Shown here piece by piece: positions 55,965 to 64,000 of a stretch of DNA of 64,000 bases. Position numbers and translations under genes: made by a program. The stretch covers positions 1 through 64,000 of the forward strand of contig CAJUEL010000023.1 in the NCBI GenBank assembly GCA_910585455.1, given 5' to 3'. The notes under the pieces were generated by a model. It saw nothing but the letters and a program-made list of their open reading frames with translations, was not told the origin of the DNA and searched no databases. Each line of letters opens with the position of its first letter. The stretch's first letter is position 1. This DNA is from an uncultured Eisenbergiella sp. (GTDB lineage: Bacteria; Bacillota; Clostridia; Lachnospirales; Lachnospiraceae).

Positions 55965-56006
55965 AAATATTTCCTTTCTCTTCCAGTATGGGCGCTTTGC
56001 AACAGT

Positions 56007-58109
56007 TTATGCATGCTCCTCATTCACATGCTGCAATACCATCGCTGAGGTTCTCGGCATACGCATGCTCAGCTTTCCCGCCTCCACCTCATATTTGACC
56101 GGCTCCGTGTGGAATCCCTTTTCATTGGTAAATATCAGGCATGTGAGCTCCGCCTGGTTTGGAATGCCCAGCTCCCAGACGGAAATCTCCTGCTTGATCT
56201 CATGGTCGTTATTATTGATCAGCACCACGCTATGGCGGTCCTGCGTAAAACGCCCATAGGCGATAAAATTATGGTCTGAAGAAAGCCATTTTAAAGAGCC
56301 GCTCTTAAACTCTGCATTGTCCCGGTGCATCCAGATCGCCGCCCTGTGAAACTCGATGAGCCTGTGATCCTCCCTGCCCCAGGGATAGGTCCGCCGGTTA
56401 TCCGGGTCCGTGAAGCCGCACAGCCCCGCCTCATCCCCATAATAGATCGTCGGCGCGCCCGGCCAGGTCATCTGTATCACAACCGCCTCCCGGAAAACTG
56501 CCGTATTGACATCCTGATTCGCCGCCTCCGGTCCTAAATTATTCGTGCGCCCCACCCTGCGGTTCGTCCGCGTCAGGAAACGGGAATGATCGTGATTGGA
56601 AAGCTCGTTCATCGCGGTATACCAGGAGGGCATCGCCATATTGGCACTGTGATAGCGCATGGAGTTAAAAAAATTATCCGCATTTCCTTCCATGTCCCCC
56701 CGCCGGTCGTCGCTGTGCTTTTCCATACCGGTCAAAAACCAGGTCACCGGCTCCATAAAGGCGTCATAGTTCATGACGGTATCCCACTGATCCCCCTGCA
56801 GCCAGGCGGAAGGATCCCCGTAATGCTCCGCAAGAATAATGGCGTTGGGATTCGCATCCTTTACCGCCTCCCGGAATTTCCTCCAGAATCTGTGGTTATG
56901 CTCCGGAGAGTAGCCCACATCCGCCGCCACGTCGATGCGCCAGCCATCCGCGCAAAAGGGCGGAGAAACCCACTTTCTCGCGATGTGCATGATGTACTCC
57001 TCCAGCTCCCTGGAGCCCTCATAATTGAGCTTGGGCAATGTATCATGCCCCCACCAGCCGTCATAGGTGGGGTTATAAGGAAATCTGTTCTGATCATGAA
57101 AGTTGAAATACTGCCGGTAAGGACTTTCACCCGACACATAGGCGCCCTTTTCATATCCGGCGGCATTTTCATAAATCCGCTCCCGGTCCAGCCACTTATT
57201 GAAGGAGCCGCAGTGATTAAACACGCCGTCCAAAATGACGCGCATGCCTCTCCTGTGCGCTTCCTTTACCACCTGAATGAACAGCTCGTCGCTGGCCTGC
57301 AGGTTTTCCGGATCTGTCGTCCGCGTGATATAGCGGTCCGCATGGGTATTATCCGTCTCCCAGTGTTCCAAAAGCCTGCCCTCATCCTTGACGATTTTTC
57401 CGTAATGCGGGTCAATATGGTCGTAATCCTGAATGTCGTATTTGTGATTAGAGGGGGAAACGAAAAGCGGGTTAAAATAAATCACCTCTACCCCCAGCGC
57501 TTCCAGATAATCCATTTTATCCAGAACGCCCTGCAGATCGCCGCCGTAAAAATTCCGCACATCCATCGCCGCCGGATACTGATACCAGTCCGCCACACGA
57601 TGGCTCTTGTCCCCGATATACTGATATTCGTTATCCAGCACATCGTTGTCCGGATCACCGTTGCAAAAGCGGTCCACATAAATCTGATACATGACCGCCC
57701 CTTTCGCCCAATCCGGCGTCTCAAACCCCGGAATGATGACAAACCCATAGTGCTCATCCGGACGCTTCGCCACACCGCGGTAATCATAATAACAGACGAT
57801 CGCTCCTGCCTGCACCTCAAAATAATAAGAAATTTTCTCATTATCGAGCTGCAGCTTTACCTCATAATAATCAAACAACGAGTCAGTTTCCGCTTTATAC
57901 ATCAGATACCGCTGCCCCTTGCAGATTAAAAAAACCCGGTCCACATTGCTCCGTCTGGTACGAAACCGGATTTTCACCTTCGTGTAAGGCATCGGCTCTG
58001 CCGGTATCACAAAATTTTCCGTCGTATCGCTGTAAAGTGCCCGCTTACTGAAAACCGGGCGCATCTCATTTACATACTGCCGTTCCCGAAACCAGCTGCC
58101 AAATTCCAT
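56007..58109 (-). CDS. GH13 alpha-amylase-family enzyme (neopullulanase type)
   Basis: A 700-residue cytosolic enzyme without a signal peptide. An N-terminal carbohydrate-binding domain (about 1-135) precedes the barrel (150-600). Conserved regions: GVFNHCG, DGWRIDVAADV with nucleophile Asp, ILAEHYGDP with acid Glu, and ELSNHDHSR. A C-terminal beta domain follows. It should hydrolyse alpha-1,4 or alpha-1,6 bonds of imported maltodextrins or cyclodextrins. ATG 58109 has AAAGGGA upstream; the longer frame to 58157 enters a hairpin. It lies downstream of the GH38 gene with a 195-bp gap. Confidence 0.9.
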   Translation of the reverse strand: MEFGSWFRERQYVNEMRPVFSKRALYSDTTENFVIPAEPMPYTKVKIRFRTRRSNVDRVFLICKGQRYLMYKAETDSLFDYYEVKLQLDNEKISYYFEVQAGAIVCYYDYRGVAKRPDEHYGFVIIPGFETPDWAKGAVMYQIYVDRFCNGDPDNDVLDNEYQYIGDKSHRVADWYQYPAAMDVRNFYGGDLQGVLDKMDYLEALGVEVIYFNPLFVSPSNHKYDIQDYDHIDPHYGKIVKDEGRLLEHWETDNTHADRYITRTTDPENLQASDELFIQVVKEAHRRGMRVILDGVFNHCGSFNKWLDRERIYENAAGYEKGAYVSGESPYRQYFNFHDQNRFPYNPTYDGWWGHDTLPKLNYEGSRELEEYIMHIARKWVSPPFCADGWRIDVAADVGYSPEHNHRFWRKFREAVKDANPNAIILAEHYGDPSAWLQGDQWDTVMNYDAFMEPVTWFLTGMEKHSDDRRGDMEGNADNFFNSMRYHSANMAMPSWYTAMNELSNHDHSRFLTRTNRRVGRTNNLGPEAANQDVNTAVFREAVVIQMTWPGAPTIYYGDEAGLCGFTDPDNRRTYPWGREDHRLIEFHRAAIWMHRDNAEFKSGSLKWLSSDHNFIAYGRFTQDRHSVVLINNNDHEIKQEISVWELGIPNQAELTCLIFTNEKGFHTEPVKYEVEAGKLSMRMPRTSAMVLQHVNEEHA

Positions 58110-58147
58110 AAAGTATATTCCCTTTCTGAAAACGGTCCGGTCCAAAC

Positions 58148-58180
58148 AGGGCATCAAATCCGGAACAGATTTGATGCCCT
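58148..58180. promoter_or_regulatory. Perfect 13-bp-arm hairpin upstream of the GH13 gene
   Basis: AGGGCATCAAATC and GATTTGATGCCCT are exact complements around a 7-base loop, about 40 bp before the GH13 start. There is no U-run on the coding strand. An operator or leader hairpin is likelier than a terminator. Confidence 0.55.
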
Positions 58181-58304
58181 GATCTTACCGCCGTATTTTA
58201 TTTTATAACAGGATCCCTTGATTGGCAAGCCTTTCATGACAGAAAATCGTCACTCCGTGAGTTACTGTTTACACAGCCGGTTATAGAGCCACGCTCTGGC
58301 GGGA

Positions 58305-61300
58305 TCAGAACCAGAGCCGGAAGCACTTGATTTCAAACGGACCAAATTCCGCCTTTATTTCATTTCCTTCCGTTTTTTCTTCATATTCCTCCAGCAGATT
58401 GCAGGCAGCATAGCGCTGTATGCCATAATCGGAGCCGAGCGTCATTGTGGCCCGTCCTCCAGTGCACTCATGCATGTGGATCACATAACCGTCTCCGTCC
58501 TCCGCCTGCTTTACGGCGTCAATCTTCACGGCGGCATTGTCCTTTGCAAGAAGCTGGCAGGCATGTCCCCCGATAGCGCCGGGCACGCACAGTGCGGGCT
58601 GGTTTAAGGCAATTCCCTGTGTGATGGTCTCCTGTCCGAGCGCGCCCGCATGAGGCAACAGCGCATAGGTGAAGGTATGCGCTCCCATATCCGCCTCTGT
58701 GTCAGGATTTTTGGAGCTGGTCAGTAAAGAAAGCCCCATCACATTTTCCCGGATTCCGTAGCCGTATTTGCAGTCATTCAAGAGGCTGACCCCGTAATTG
58801 CTCTCGGACAGATCCGCCCACTTATGGCCGCATACCTCAAATCTCGCCCAATCCCAGCTGGTGTTCCAGTGCGTAGGCCTTTCCACATGACCAAACTGTA
58901 TGTCATAGGAAGCCTTCGTGGAACGGATATCCACCTCAAACAGCGTTTTTAACAGCCGGTGATCCTCGTGCCAGTCCACATTTGTCACAAAATCGATTCT
59001 GCGGTCGCCCGCATATACGGTCAAATCCTGCTCGATTACGGATGCGCGATAGCGATAGGTGAAGCGAAGCTTCATGCGCAGCGGTCCGTCCTCTGTGCAG
59101 ACAATGCTGCATGCCGGAATATCCTCATATTTCTGGGTGTAATAAATATCGATATCCCAGGCGTCGTAGTTCATGGGCTTATCTTCGTAGATGCGCAGCA
59201 CATTTCCTTTGCCCTTTAGCACCTGTCTGCCATTCTCCTTATCCCACAGGCAGGTGAGAGCCCCGCTCTCATCCCACGCGATCCTGTAAACGGGCGTATC
59301 CAGACAGCGTCCCGCAAGGTCAAGGGCGAAAGGACTTTCCTGCTTTGCGCTCAACCCTTCCGTAAAATGGACGGAAGCGGCAGACAGAGGGCGCAGCGCC
59401 GTTTTCACAAGCCAACCGCCATCCGTTCTCTGCGCCGGCAGCGCCGTTTTATTCTCATCCATAAAAATACCCTCTCTGTTTTCGGGCACAAAAACGAGCT
59501 CTTCTGCATCGATATCCGCAAAGCGGAACAGGTTAAAGCAATCCTCCTTTTTCTCCAAAAGGGTATTGCAGGCTCCCTCCTGCATTTTCGCCACTTCTTC
59601 CCACAGTACAGCGTATTCCTGATCCGTATCCTCATATACCTCCCGGATGGAAGAGCCGGGTATGATATCGTGGAACTGATCCCGCAGAACCGTTTCCCAG
59701 CAGTCATGGATTCTGTCCGCCTCAAAGACGCCGCCGGCCAGCCTGGCCAGCACGGAAAGCCACTCCAGCTGCCCCAGCGCAAATTCCAGCTTCCGGTTGT
59801 GACGTTTATTGCGCGCCTGAGAGGTATAGGTGCCGCGGTGATATTCCAGATACAGCTCTCCGTCCCAGACCGGCACATAACGGTCCGTATTTTCCACATT
59901 TTCATGGATCTTTTCAAAAAATTCCTGCGCCTTTGCAGGCTTGACGTTCGGAATGCCCGGAATGCGGTTGATGGCGCGGATATTTTCCACCATATCCCGG
60001 TTGGTGCCGCCGCCTCCGTCGCCATAGCCGTAGGAAATCAGCACCTCCCGGCTCAAATCCTTATTCTTGAATTTCTTCCAGGAACCGATGATCGTCTCCG
60101 CCGTGATCTCCCCGTTGTAGGTGGACCCTCTGTCCGTAAAGGAGCCGCCCGGAGAAGGCACATCCACAAAATAGGTCAGCATCCGGGTTCCGTCAATGCC
60201 CCGCCACCAGAACAGGTCGTTGGGAACGGTGTTGTACTGGTTCCAGCTGATCTTGGTGGTCATGAAGGTGGTCAGCCCACACAGCTTCATGATCTGCGGC
60301 AGCGCCCAGCTGTAGCCGAACACGTCCGGCAGCCATAAAAAGTGGCTCTTTGTGCCGAATTCCTCCTCGACAAACCGGATTCCGTACAAAAACTGGCGCG
60401 CAAGGCTTTCTCCCGATGTCACGTTGCAGTCCGCTTCCAGCCACATGCCGCCGTCCGCTTCCCAGCGTCCCTCCGCTACCCGCTGTTTGATCCCTTCATA
60501 AACGGCAGGGCTGTCCTTTTTGATAAATTTGTACAGCTGCGGCTGCGTCTGTAAAAAATGATACTCCGGATATGCCTCCATCAGGCGCAGCACCGTGGAA
60601 AAGGAACGCTGTGCCTTTTCCCGGGTATGCTTTAACCGCCACAGCCAGGATACGTCGATATGGGTATGTCCGATGGCATAGACGGTGGCTGCGCTGTTCT
60701 TCGGCATTTTTTCCAGCCCGTCTTTTAAATACGTCAGCGCCTCTGCTCCTGTGGCGGGCAGCCTGTCGCTGTCCCAGTCCAGCATGGCAAGGGTCCGGTC
60801 CAGCAGCCCGGTCAGCGCGATCCTGTCTGCACTGTCCTGCCCCATATGGGGAAGCCCCTCCGTAATGGCAAGGCTCAGATAGTACAGCTCGTCCAAAGCA
60901 ACGTCCAGATAGCCGATTTTGGCATCCCCGAGCCTGTGATACTGCGTCCGCACAGGACCGCCGCCCTCCAGTCCCGACCACAAAAGGAAGGTCAGCCTTA
61001 TTTTCTGTCCCGCAAAGGGCGCAAGAACCACCTCCCTGTGATTGGAATCCACCCCCTGCCAGGGCTCGCCGTTGATATACAGCAGGGATTCAAAGCCGCT
61101 GTTTCCGCCGCCTCCGGTTCTTCCAAAGTCAAAATATCCCATCACCGAAAAGCCCTCTTTGGCTTCCGGCACTCTGACCTCCCGCTCCATCCAGATATAG
61201 CGGTCGCGCCCGGCAAATTCATCCCCCAGCCGGATGGTATCGCCCGTAAAGGGCGCGGGGCATTCCGTGTACACCGTATTCGGGTCCTGACCGCCTTCCT

Positions 61301-61394
61301 TTACATAAAACCAGTCGATCGGGCTCATTTCGCCCCATCTGCGGTTTCGCAGCTCCTGCGCGCGCCGCATGAATTTTTCCTGTTCAAAAAACAT
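58305..61394 (-). CDS. GH38 alpha-mannosidase
   Basis: A 1029-residue enzyme, cytosolic by lack of a signal. YAIGHTHIDVSWLWRLKHTREKAQRSF near residue 240 has zinc ligands His and Asp. DGGMWLEADCNVTSGESLARQFLYG near 320 holds the catalytic Asp. FLWLPDVFGYSWALPQIMKLCG follows. The C-terminal beta domains (about 640-1029) are full length. GH38 enzymes release alpha-mannose from glycans or glycoconjugates. It is 31 bp downstream of the GH78-like gene. AAAGGGG precedes the ATG. Confidence 0.94.
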   Translation of the reverse strand: MFFEQEKFMRRAQELRNRRWGEMSPIDWFYVKEGGQDPNTVYTECPAPFTGDTIRLGDEFAGRDRYIWMEREVRVPEAKEGFSVMGYFDFGRTGGGGNSGFESLLYINGEPWQGVDSNHREVVLAPFAGQKIRLTFLLWSGLEGGGPVRTQYHRLGDAKIGYLDVALDELYYLSLAITEGLPHMGQDSADRIALTGLLDRTLAMLDWDSDRLPATGAEALTYLKDGLEKMPKNSAATVYAIGHTHIDVSWLWRLKHTREKAQRSFSTVLRLMEAYPEYHFLQTQPQLYKFIKKDSPAVYEGIKQRVAEGRWEADGGMWLEADCNVTSGESLARQFLYGIRFVEEEFGTKSHFLWLPDVFGYSWALPQIMKLCGLTTFMTTKISWNQYNTVPNDLFWWRGIDGTRMLTYFVDVPSPGGSFTDRGSTYNGEITAETIIGSWKKFKNKDLSREVLISYGYGDGGGGTNRDMVENIRAINRIPGIPNVKPAKAQEFFEKIHENVENTDRYVPVWDGELYLEYHRGTYTSQARNKRHNRKLEFALGQLEWLSVLARLAGGVFEADRIHDCWETVLRDQFHDIIPGSSIREVYEDTDQEYAVLWEEVAKMQEGACNTLLEKKEDCFNLFRFADIDAEELVFVPENREGIFMDENKTALPAQRTDGGWLVKTALRPLSAASVHFTEGLSAKQESPFALDLAGRCLDTPVYRIAWDESGALTCLWDKENGRQVLKGKGNVLRIYEDKPMNYDAWDIDIYYTQKYEDIPACSIVCTEDGPLRMKLRFTYRYRASVIEQDLTVYAGDRRIDFVTNVDWHEDHRLLKTLFEVDIRSTKASYDIQFGHVERPTHWNTSWDWARFEVCGHKWADLSESNYGVSLLNDCKYGYGIRENVMGLSLLTSSKNPDTEADMGAHTFTYALLPHAGALGQETITQGIALNQPALCVPGAIGGHACQLLAKDNAAVKIDAVKQAEDGDGYVIHMHECTGGRATMTLGSDYGIQRYAACNLLEEYEEKTEGNEIKAEFGPFEIKCFRLWF

Positions 61395-61425
61395 GATTTG
61401 TCCCCTTTCTTATTTTCCATAAATT

Positions 61426-63537
61426 TTATTGCCGGATTATGCGCAATTTCCCGAAGGCACGCTCCCATTTCACCTCGATTGTGCCTGCCGCGGTCCGGAT
61501 GGAGCCCTCCGCCCATTCCAGAGAGGTAATTGAGGCCGGTTTGATCTCATAATCGGTAAAGCCGCAGCTTCCCTCCTTTTGCCGGATGCCCAGAATTTCG
61601 GTGAACAATACCTTTACCACAGCTCCGAACATCGGATGGTCATGGGAATCTCTACCGTCCCAGTCCTCCCACAGGGTCGTGGCGCCGCTCTCCATCATAT
61701 GGGCGAAGGATGCCGGACCAGGGCCTGTCAGCAATTGAATCGCCAGATCCCCTTCCCCCTCTGCAAACAGCCTTTCAATGAGCACGGGCGTGCCGAAAAT
61801 ACCCGTATCCAGCCTGCCACGCGACCGGTATGCGGACACCAGATTTCTCTTCGTCCGTTCATCTCCCAGCCCCAGATTCAGCGCAAACGCGTTGCCCCCT
61901 CCGATCCCTTCCGCAAAATCCCCGGTGCTTTGATCATACCAGGCGTTGGAAAACGCCCGCAGACTCCTCTCGATGCGCTCCCCTGTCCAGACAGGCGCTT
62001 CCCTGTGCAGAATCTCCGCCATCCGCTTAAGCGCGCGCAGCCCCTGAATATAATAATAAGTATTCACAAAGGCCTCCGGCAGCATCCCCGTCTCTGAGGC
62101 GGGCGCGCACCACTCGCCCAGGCACCAGCCGCCTTCCTCCTCCCGCACCACAAGCCCTTCCTCGCAGCGGGAATCCATGTATTCCAGCCAGCGGATGACG
62201 GCGGGATACCCCTCTGTCAAAAGCGCGGTATCGCCGTATACCTGATAATAGCTCATGGGAACCACATATACCGCGCTGCCCCAGCCGCCCGGTCCGCCGC
62301 CTCCGCCCAGAAACGGCGCGGTGTGGGGAATATGTCCGGTATCCGCCCCCTGGCTGTCCAGAATATCCTGATACCATTTCTCATAGAGTCCCTTCGCATC
62401 AAACAGCATCATCGCCGTTTCCGCCGTCAGCTGTCCGTCCCCGGTATATCCCAGCCGTTCCCGGTGCGGACAATCCGACGGAATGCAGCCATGATAGTTG
62501 TTCGTCTGCGTCCGGATATAGGCATCGTATAGCCAGTTTAAGACCGGATCGGAGCATCGGAAGGAAGAAGTCACAGGCACATCCGTGCACACCACGGACA
62601 CGGATACCGCCTCACCCGGACCCTCCACCTCAAAATACCGGAAAGCGTGCCAGCAAAACAAGGGATGCGCCACCCTTTCCACTCCATCGCAGATATAACG
62701 GTCCTCCTGAATCTGCCGTTTTCCGCCGGCAGACGCAAAATCCAGCTCCCGCCCGTCCGCCGTAAGCTCTTCGCTGTGCCTGATCCGGATCTCTTCCCCG
62801 CGCTTTCCCTTACAGCGTATGGTTACCCATCCGGCAATGTTCTCCCCACAGTCATAGAGCGCCCTTTCTCCGGCTTTTTCCAGCAATACGGGCGTTATGC
62901 CGCGCAGCACCCGGTCCGGCGGACATGTCTGCCGGGTAAGCTGCGCCTGCGGCGCATGGACCGGCCTTGACGCTGCCCAGCCCCCGGGCGCTGCGCCCAC
63001 GCTGCACCAGTCCTCCTGCCAAAGCCTGATATCCTGTGTTTCCCCATAAAAAAGATTGTTCTCCACCAGCTCTCCCGGCTTCCAAAGAGTTTGCGGATCG
63101 CTCTCCAAAAAGAGCTCCTCCCTGTCCCGATACTTTATCATAAGCTCAAACCGAAGCTTTGGCAATCCAAAAATGAACTTTCCTTCCGCAATCCGCTTCG
63201 TCTGATGATACCAGCCGTTGCCCAGCCGGATTCCCAGCACGTTCTCCCCCTCCCTCAGATAGGGCAGCAGATCAAAGACCAGATACAGACATCGATAACC
63301 GGAACGCTCCTCCCACACCGGATATGTGGTTTCACATCCCAGAACCGAAGCGTAATTCGTCATCGCGGGCGCAAACTCCTGATTTCCCACCCGTTTTCCG
63401 TTGACATATAATAAAAAGTACCCGAGCCCACAGATCTCCAGCGTCGCCGAAGCAGGACGCTCCTTTAATGAAAAGCTTCTCCGAAACAGCGGCGCGTCGC
63501 AATCCGCCCCGCCCTGTATCCAATGTGTGTTCTGCAT
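61426..63537 (-). CDS. GH78-family alpha-L-rhamnosidase-like enzyme
   Basis: A 703-residue protein. The N-terminal beta domains (1-310) hold the rhamnosidase signature GLGYFLLYVNGKRVGNQEFAPAMTNYASVLGCETTYPV. The (alpha/alpha)6 barrel (310-610) has FRCSDPVLNWLYDAYIRTQTNNYHGCIPSDCPHRERLGYTGDGQLTAET, typical of GH78. It should cleave terminal alpha-L-rhamnose from plant or bacterial glycans. It has no signal peptide. The ATG 63537 follows AAGGAGGC. A dyad with TATAAC lies just upstream. It leads the GH78-GH38 pair, next to an AraC regulator gene. Confidence 0.9.
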   Translation of the reverse strand: MQNTHWIQGGADCDAPLFRRSFSLKERPASATLEICGLGYFLLYVNGKRVGNQEFAPAMTNYASVLGCETTYPVWEERSGYRCLYLVFDLLPYLREGENVLGIRLGNGWYHQTKRIAEGKFIFGLPKLRFELMIKYRDREELFLESDPQTLWKPGELVENNLFYGETQDIRLWQEDWCSVGAAPGGWAASRPVHAPQAQLTRQTCPPDRVLRGITPVLLEKAGERALYDCGENIAGWVTIRCKGKRGEEIRIRHSEELTADGRELDFASAGGKRQIQEDRYICDGVERVAHPLFCWHAFRYFEVEGPGEAVSVSVVCTDVPVTSSFRCSDPVLNWLYDAYIRTQTNNYHGCIPSDCPHRERLGYTGDGQLTAETAMMLFDAKGLYEKWYQDILDSQGADTGHIPHTAPFLGGGGGPGGWGSAVYVVPMSYYQVYGDTALLTEGYPAVIRWLEYMDSRCEEGLVVREEEGGWCLGEWCAPASETGMLPEAFVNTYYYIQGLRALKRMAEILHREAPVWTGERIERSLRAFSNAWYDQSTGDFAEGIGGGNAFALNLGLGDERTKRNLVSAYRSRGRLDTGIFGTPVLIERLFAEGEGDLAIQLLTGPGPASFAHMMESGATTLWEDWDGRDSHDHPMFGAVVKVLFTEILGIRQKEGSCGFTDYEIKPASITSLEWAEGSIRTAAGTIEVKWERAFGKLRIIRQ

Positions 63538-63553
63538 AAGCAGCCTCCTTGTT

Positions 63554-63586
63554 ATAGAAAACGACAAGCTTTTTGTCGTTTCCTAT
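63554..63586. promoter_or_regulatory. ATAGAAAACGACAA dyad upstream of the GH78 gene
   Basis: ATAGAAAACGACAA and TTGTCGTTTCCTAT flank a 5-base centre. On the minus strand the dyad runs directly into CTATAACAAGGAGG, so a -10 and the ribosome site follow at once. The core GAAACGAC/GTCGTTTC matches the site at 48943-48962. Confidence 0.5.
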
Positions 63587-63661
63587 CGTTTATCGTGCCC
63601 TGCTGCGCTTTTGAAATGCGCCGCACTGTCCGGGACACATTGTCCCACTTTTTTCGATCGC

Positions 63662-64000
63662 CTACGCCAGATATTCCTTCGGCGTTTTCCCGGTATAGTC
63701 TTTAAAAATTTTCAGAAAATATCCGTAATTTTTAAAGCCGCATCGGCTGACCACATCCTTTAAGGGCAGGTTTTCCCGTAAAAGCCCGATGGCATACTCC
63801 ACCCGGATGCCGTTTAAATATTCCGTAAAGGTTTTTCCGGTTTCCTCATGAAACAGACGGCTTAAATAGGAGCTGTTCGCGCCGACCCCCGCCGCCGTAT
63901 CGCTCAGACCGATCGGCTCATGGCAATGCTCCTTCATGTAACGAATGGCGCTGTTTACAAGCGCAGAATAGCTATCCTGGCTGTTTTGCGCGATTTCCCG
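63662..64000 (-). CDS. AraC-family transcriptional regulator, 3' part
   Basis: The last 112 or so codons of a gene that continues past the window edge. It contains the AraC DNA-binding domain with both helix-turn-helix units: IGLSDTAAGVGANSSYLSRLFHEETGKTFTEYLNGIRVEYAIGLL and PLKDVVSRCGFKNYGYFLKIFKDYTGKTPKEYL. The open frame runs upstream without a stop (REIAQNSQDSYSALVNSAIRYMKEHC), so the ATG at 63937 is internal. It probably controls the GH78-GH38 genes, by position. Confidence 0.9.
   Translation of the reverse strand, partial: REIAQNSQDSYSALVNSAIRYMKEHCHEPIGLSDTAAGVGANSSYLSRLFHEETGKTFTEYLNGIRVEYAIGLLRENLPLKDVVSRCGFKNYGYFLKIFKDYTGKTPKEYLA

Noticed and set aside
56586..57929. 447-codon plus-strand ORF
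   Set aside because: Antisense to the GH13 gene, which has all catalytic motifs.
1..64000. tRNA and rRNA genes, integrase or transposase genes
   Set aside because: No cloverleaf-like or rRNA-like segment and no DDE, serine or tyrosine recombinase motif was seen in any convincing frame.

Overview
The window looks like chromosome from a Gram-positive, gut-type Clostridia, most likely a Lachnospiraceae member. The basis is a large Firmicutes-type SRP RNA, a holB-ricT-trmN6-rsmI block in Bacillus/Clostridium order, DUF3021-LytTR and KDPG-aldolase/VOC gene types, a sortase-anchored adhesin, and polysaccharide-breakdown genes. Strong GGAGG ribosome sites and consensus sigma-A promoters fit. I see no rRNA, tRNA, CRISPR array, integrase or intact transposase.

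Layout. 0-6 kb: an AAA-ATPase/nuclease-like gene and a 953-residue thioester-domain adhesin whose leader carries three consecutive c-di-GMP-I (GEMM-I) riboswitch aptamers, then an AP2-domain gene. 6-13 kb: a membrane-tethered MerR regulator, an acetyltransferase, a degenerate DUF3791/DUF3990 cassette, DUF3021-LytTR, two alkyltransferase-family genes, and a two-gene operon of a ReoM/IreB-like regulator and a MurA with Asp in place of the catalytic Cys. 13-19.5 kb: an AT-rich, apparently acquired block with an intact DUF3990/DUF3791 pair, a heterodimeric ABC exporter behind a 20-codon XRE-regulator stub, gene debris, and a kinase-VOC fusion. 20-25 kb: a lipoprotein, a Cys-rich protein with a GNAT enzyme, and an OmpR-type two-component system.

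25-33 kb: a sugar-acid catabolic operon (IlvD/Edd dehydratase, GntP permease, KDG kinase, KDPG aldolase with VOC domain) with its GntR/FadR-type regulator. Together they would import an aldonate, dehydrate it to 2-keto-3-deoxygluconate, phosphorylate it and split it to pyruvate and glyceraldehyde-3-phosphate. 33-40 kb: YccF, a helical ORF, a radical SAM enzyme, SRP RNA, an HtrA protease, and acpP/fabG. 40-49 kb: rsmI, DUF4015, trmN6, ricT, holB, a guanylate-kinase-like gene, glpK and an Orn/Lys/Arg-type decarboxylase, all on the minus strand. 49-56 kb: an HD-domain gene, Phd-type antitoxins and a ParE/RelE-type toxin, and an ABC transporter with its own two-component system beside a Rieske-FAD oxidoreductase. 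56-64 kb: GH13, GH38 and GH78-type enzymes and the 3' part of an AraC regulator cut by the window edge.

The window is also rich in intergenic palindromes. Four giant fold-back elements (264-457 bp) share one apex sequence although their outer arms differ. A second family is built on a GTAACAGTTCAGAC dyad, found alone (about 30 bp), in two copies of a 130-bp composite, and as the ends of one giant palindrome. These elements, the triple riboswitch-adhesin unit, the reoM-murA(Asp) operon and the DUF3990/DUF3791 cassettes are the best candidates for undescribed biology here. All identifications come from reading the sequence; no searches or folding were run.
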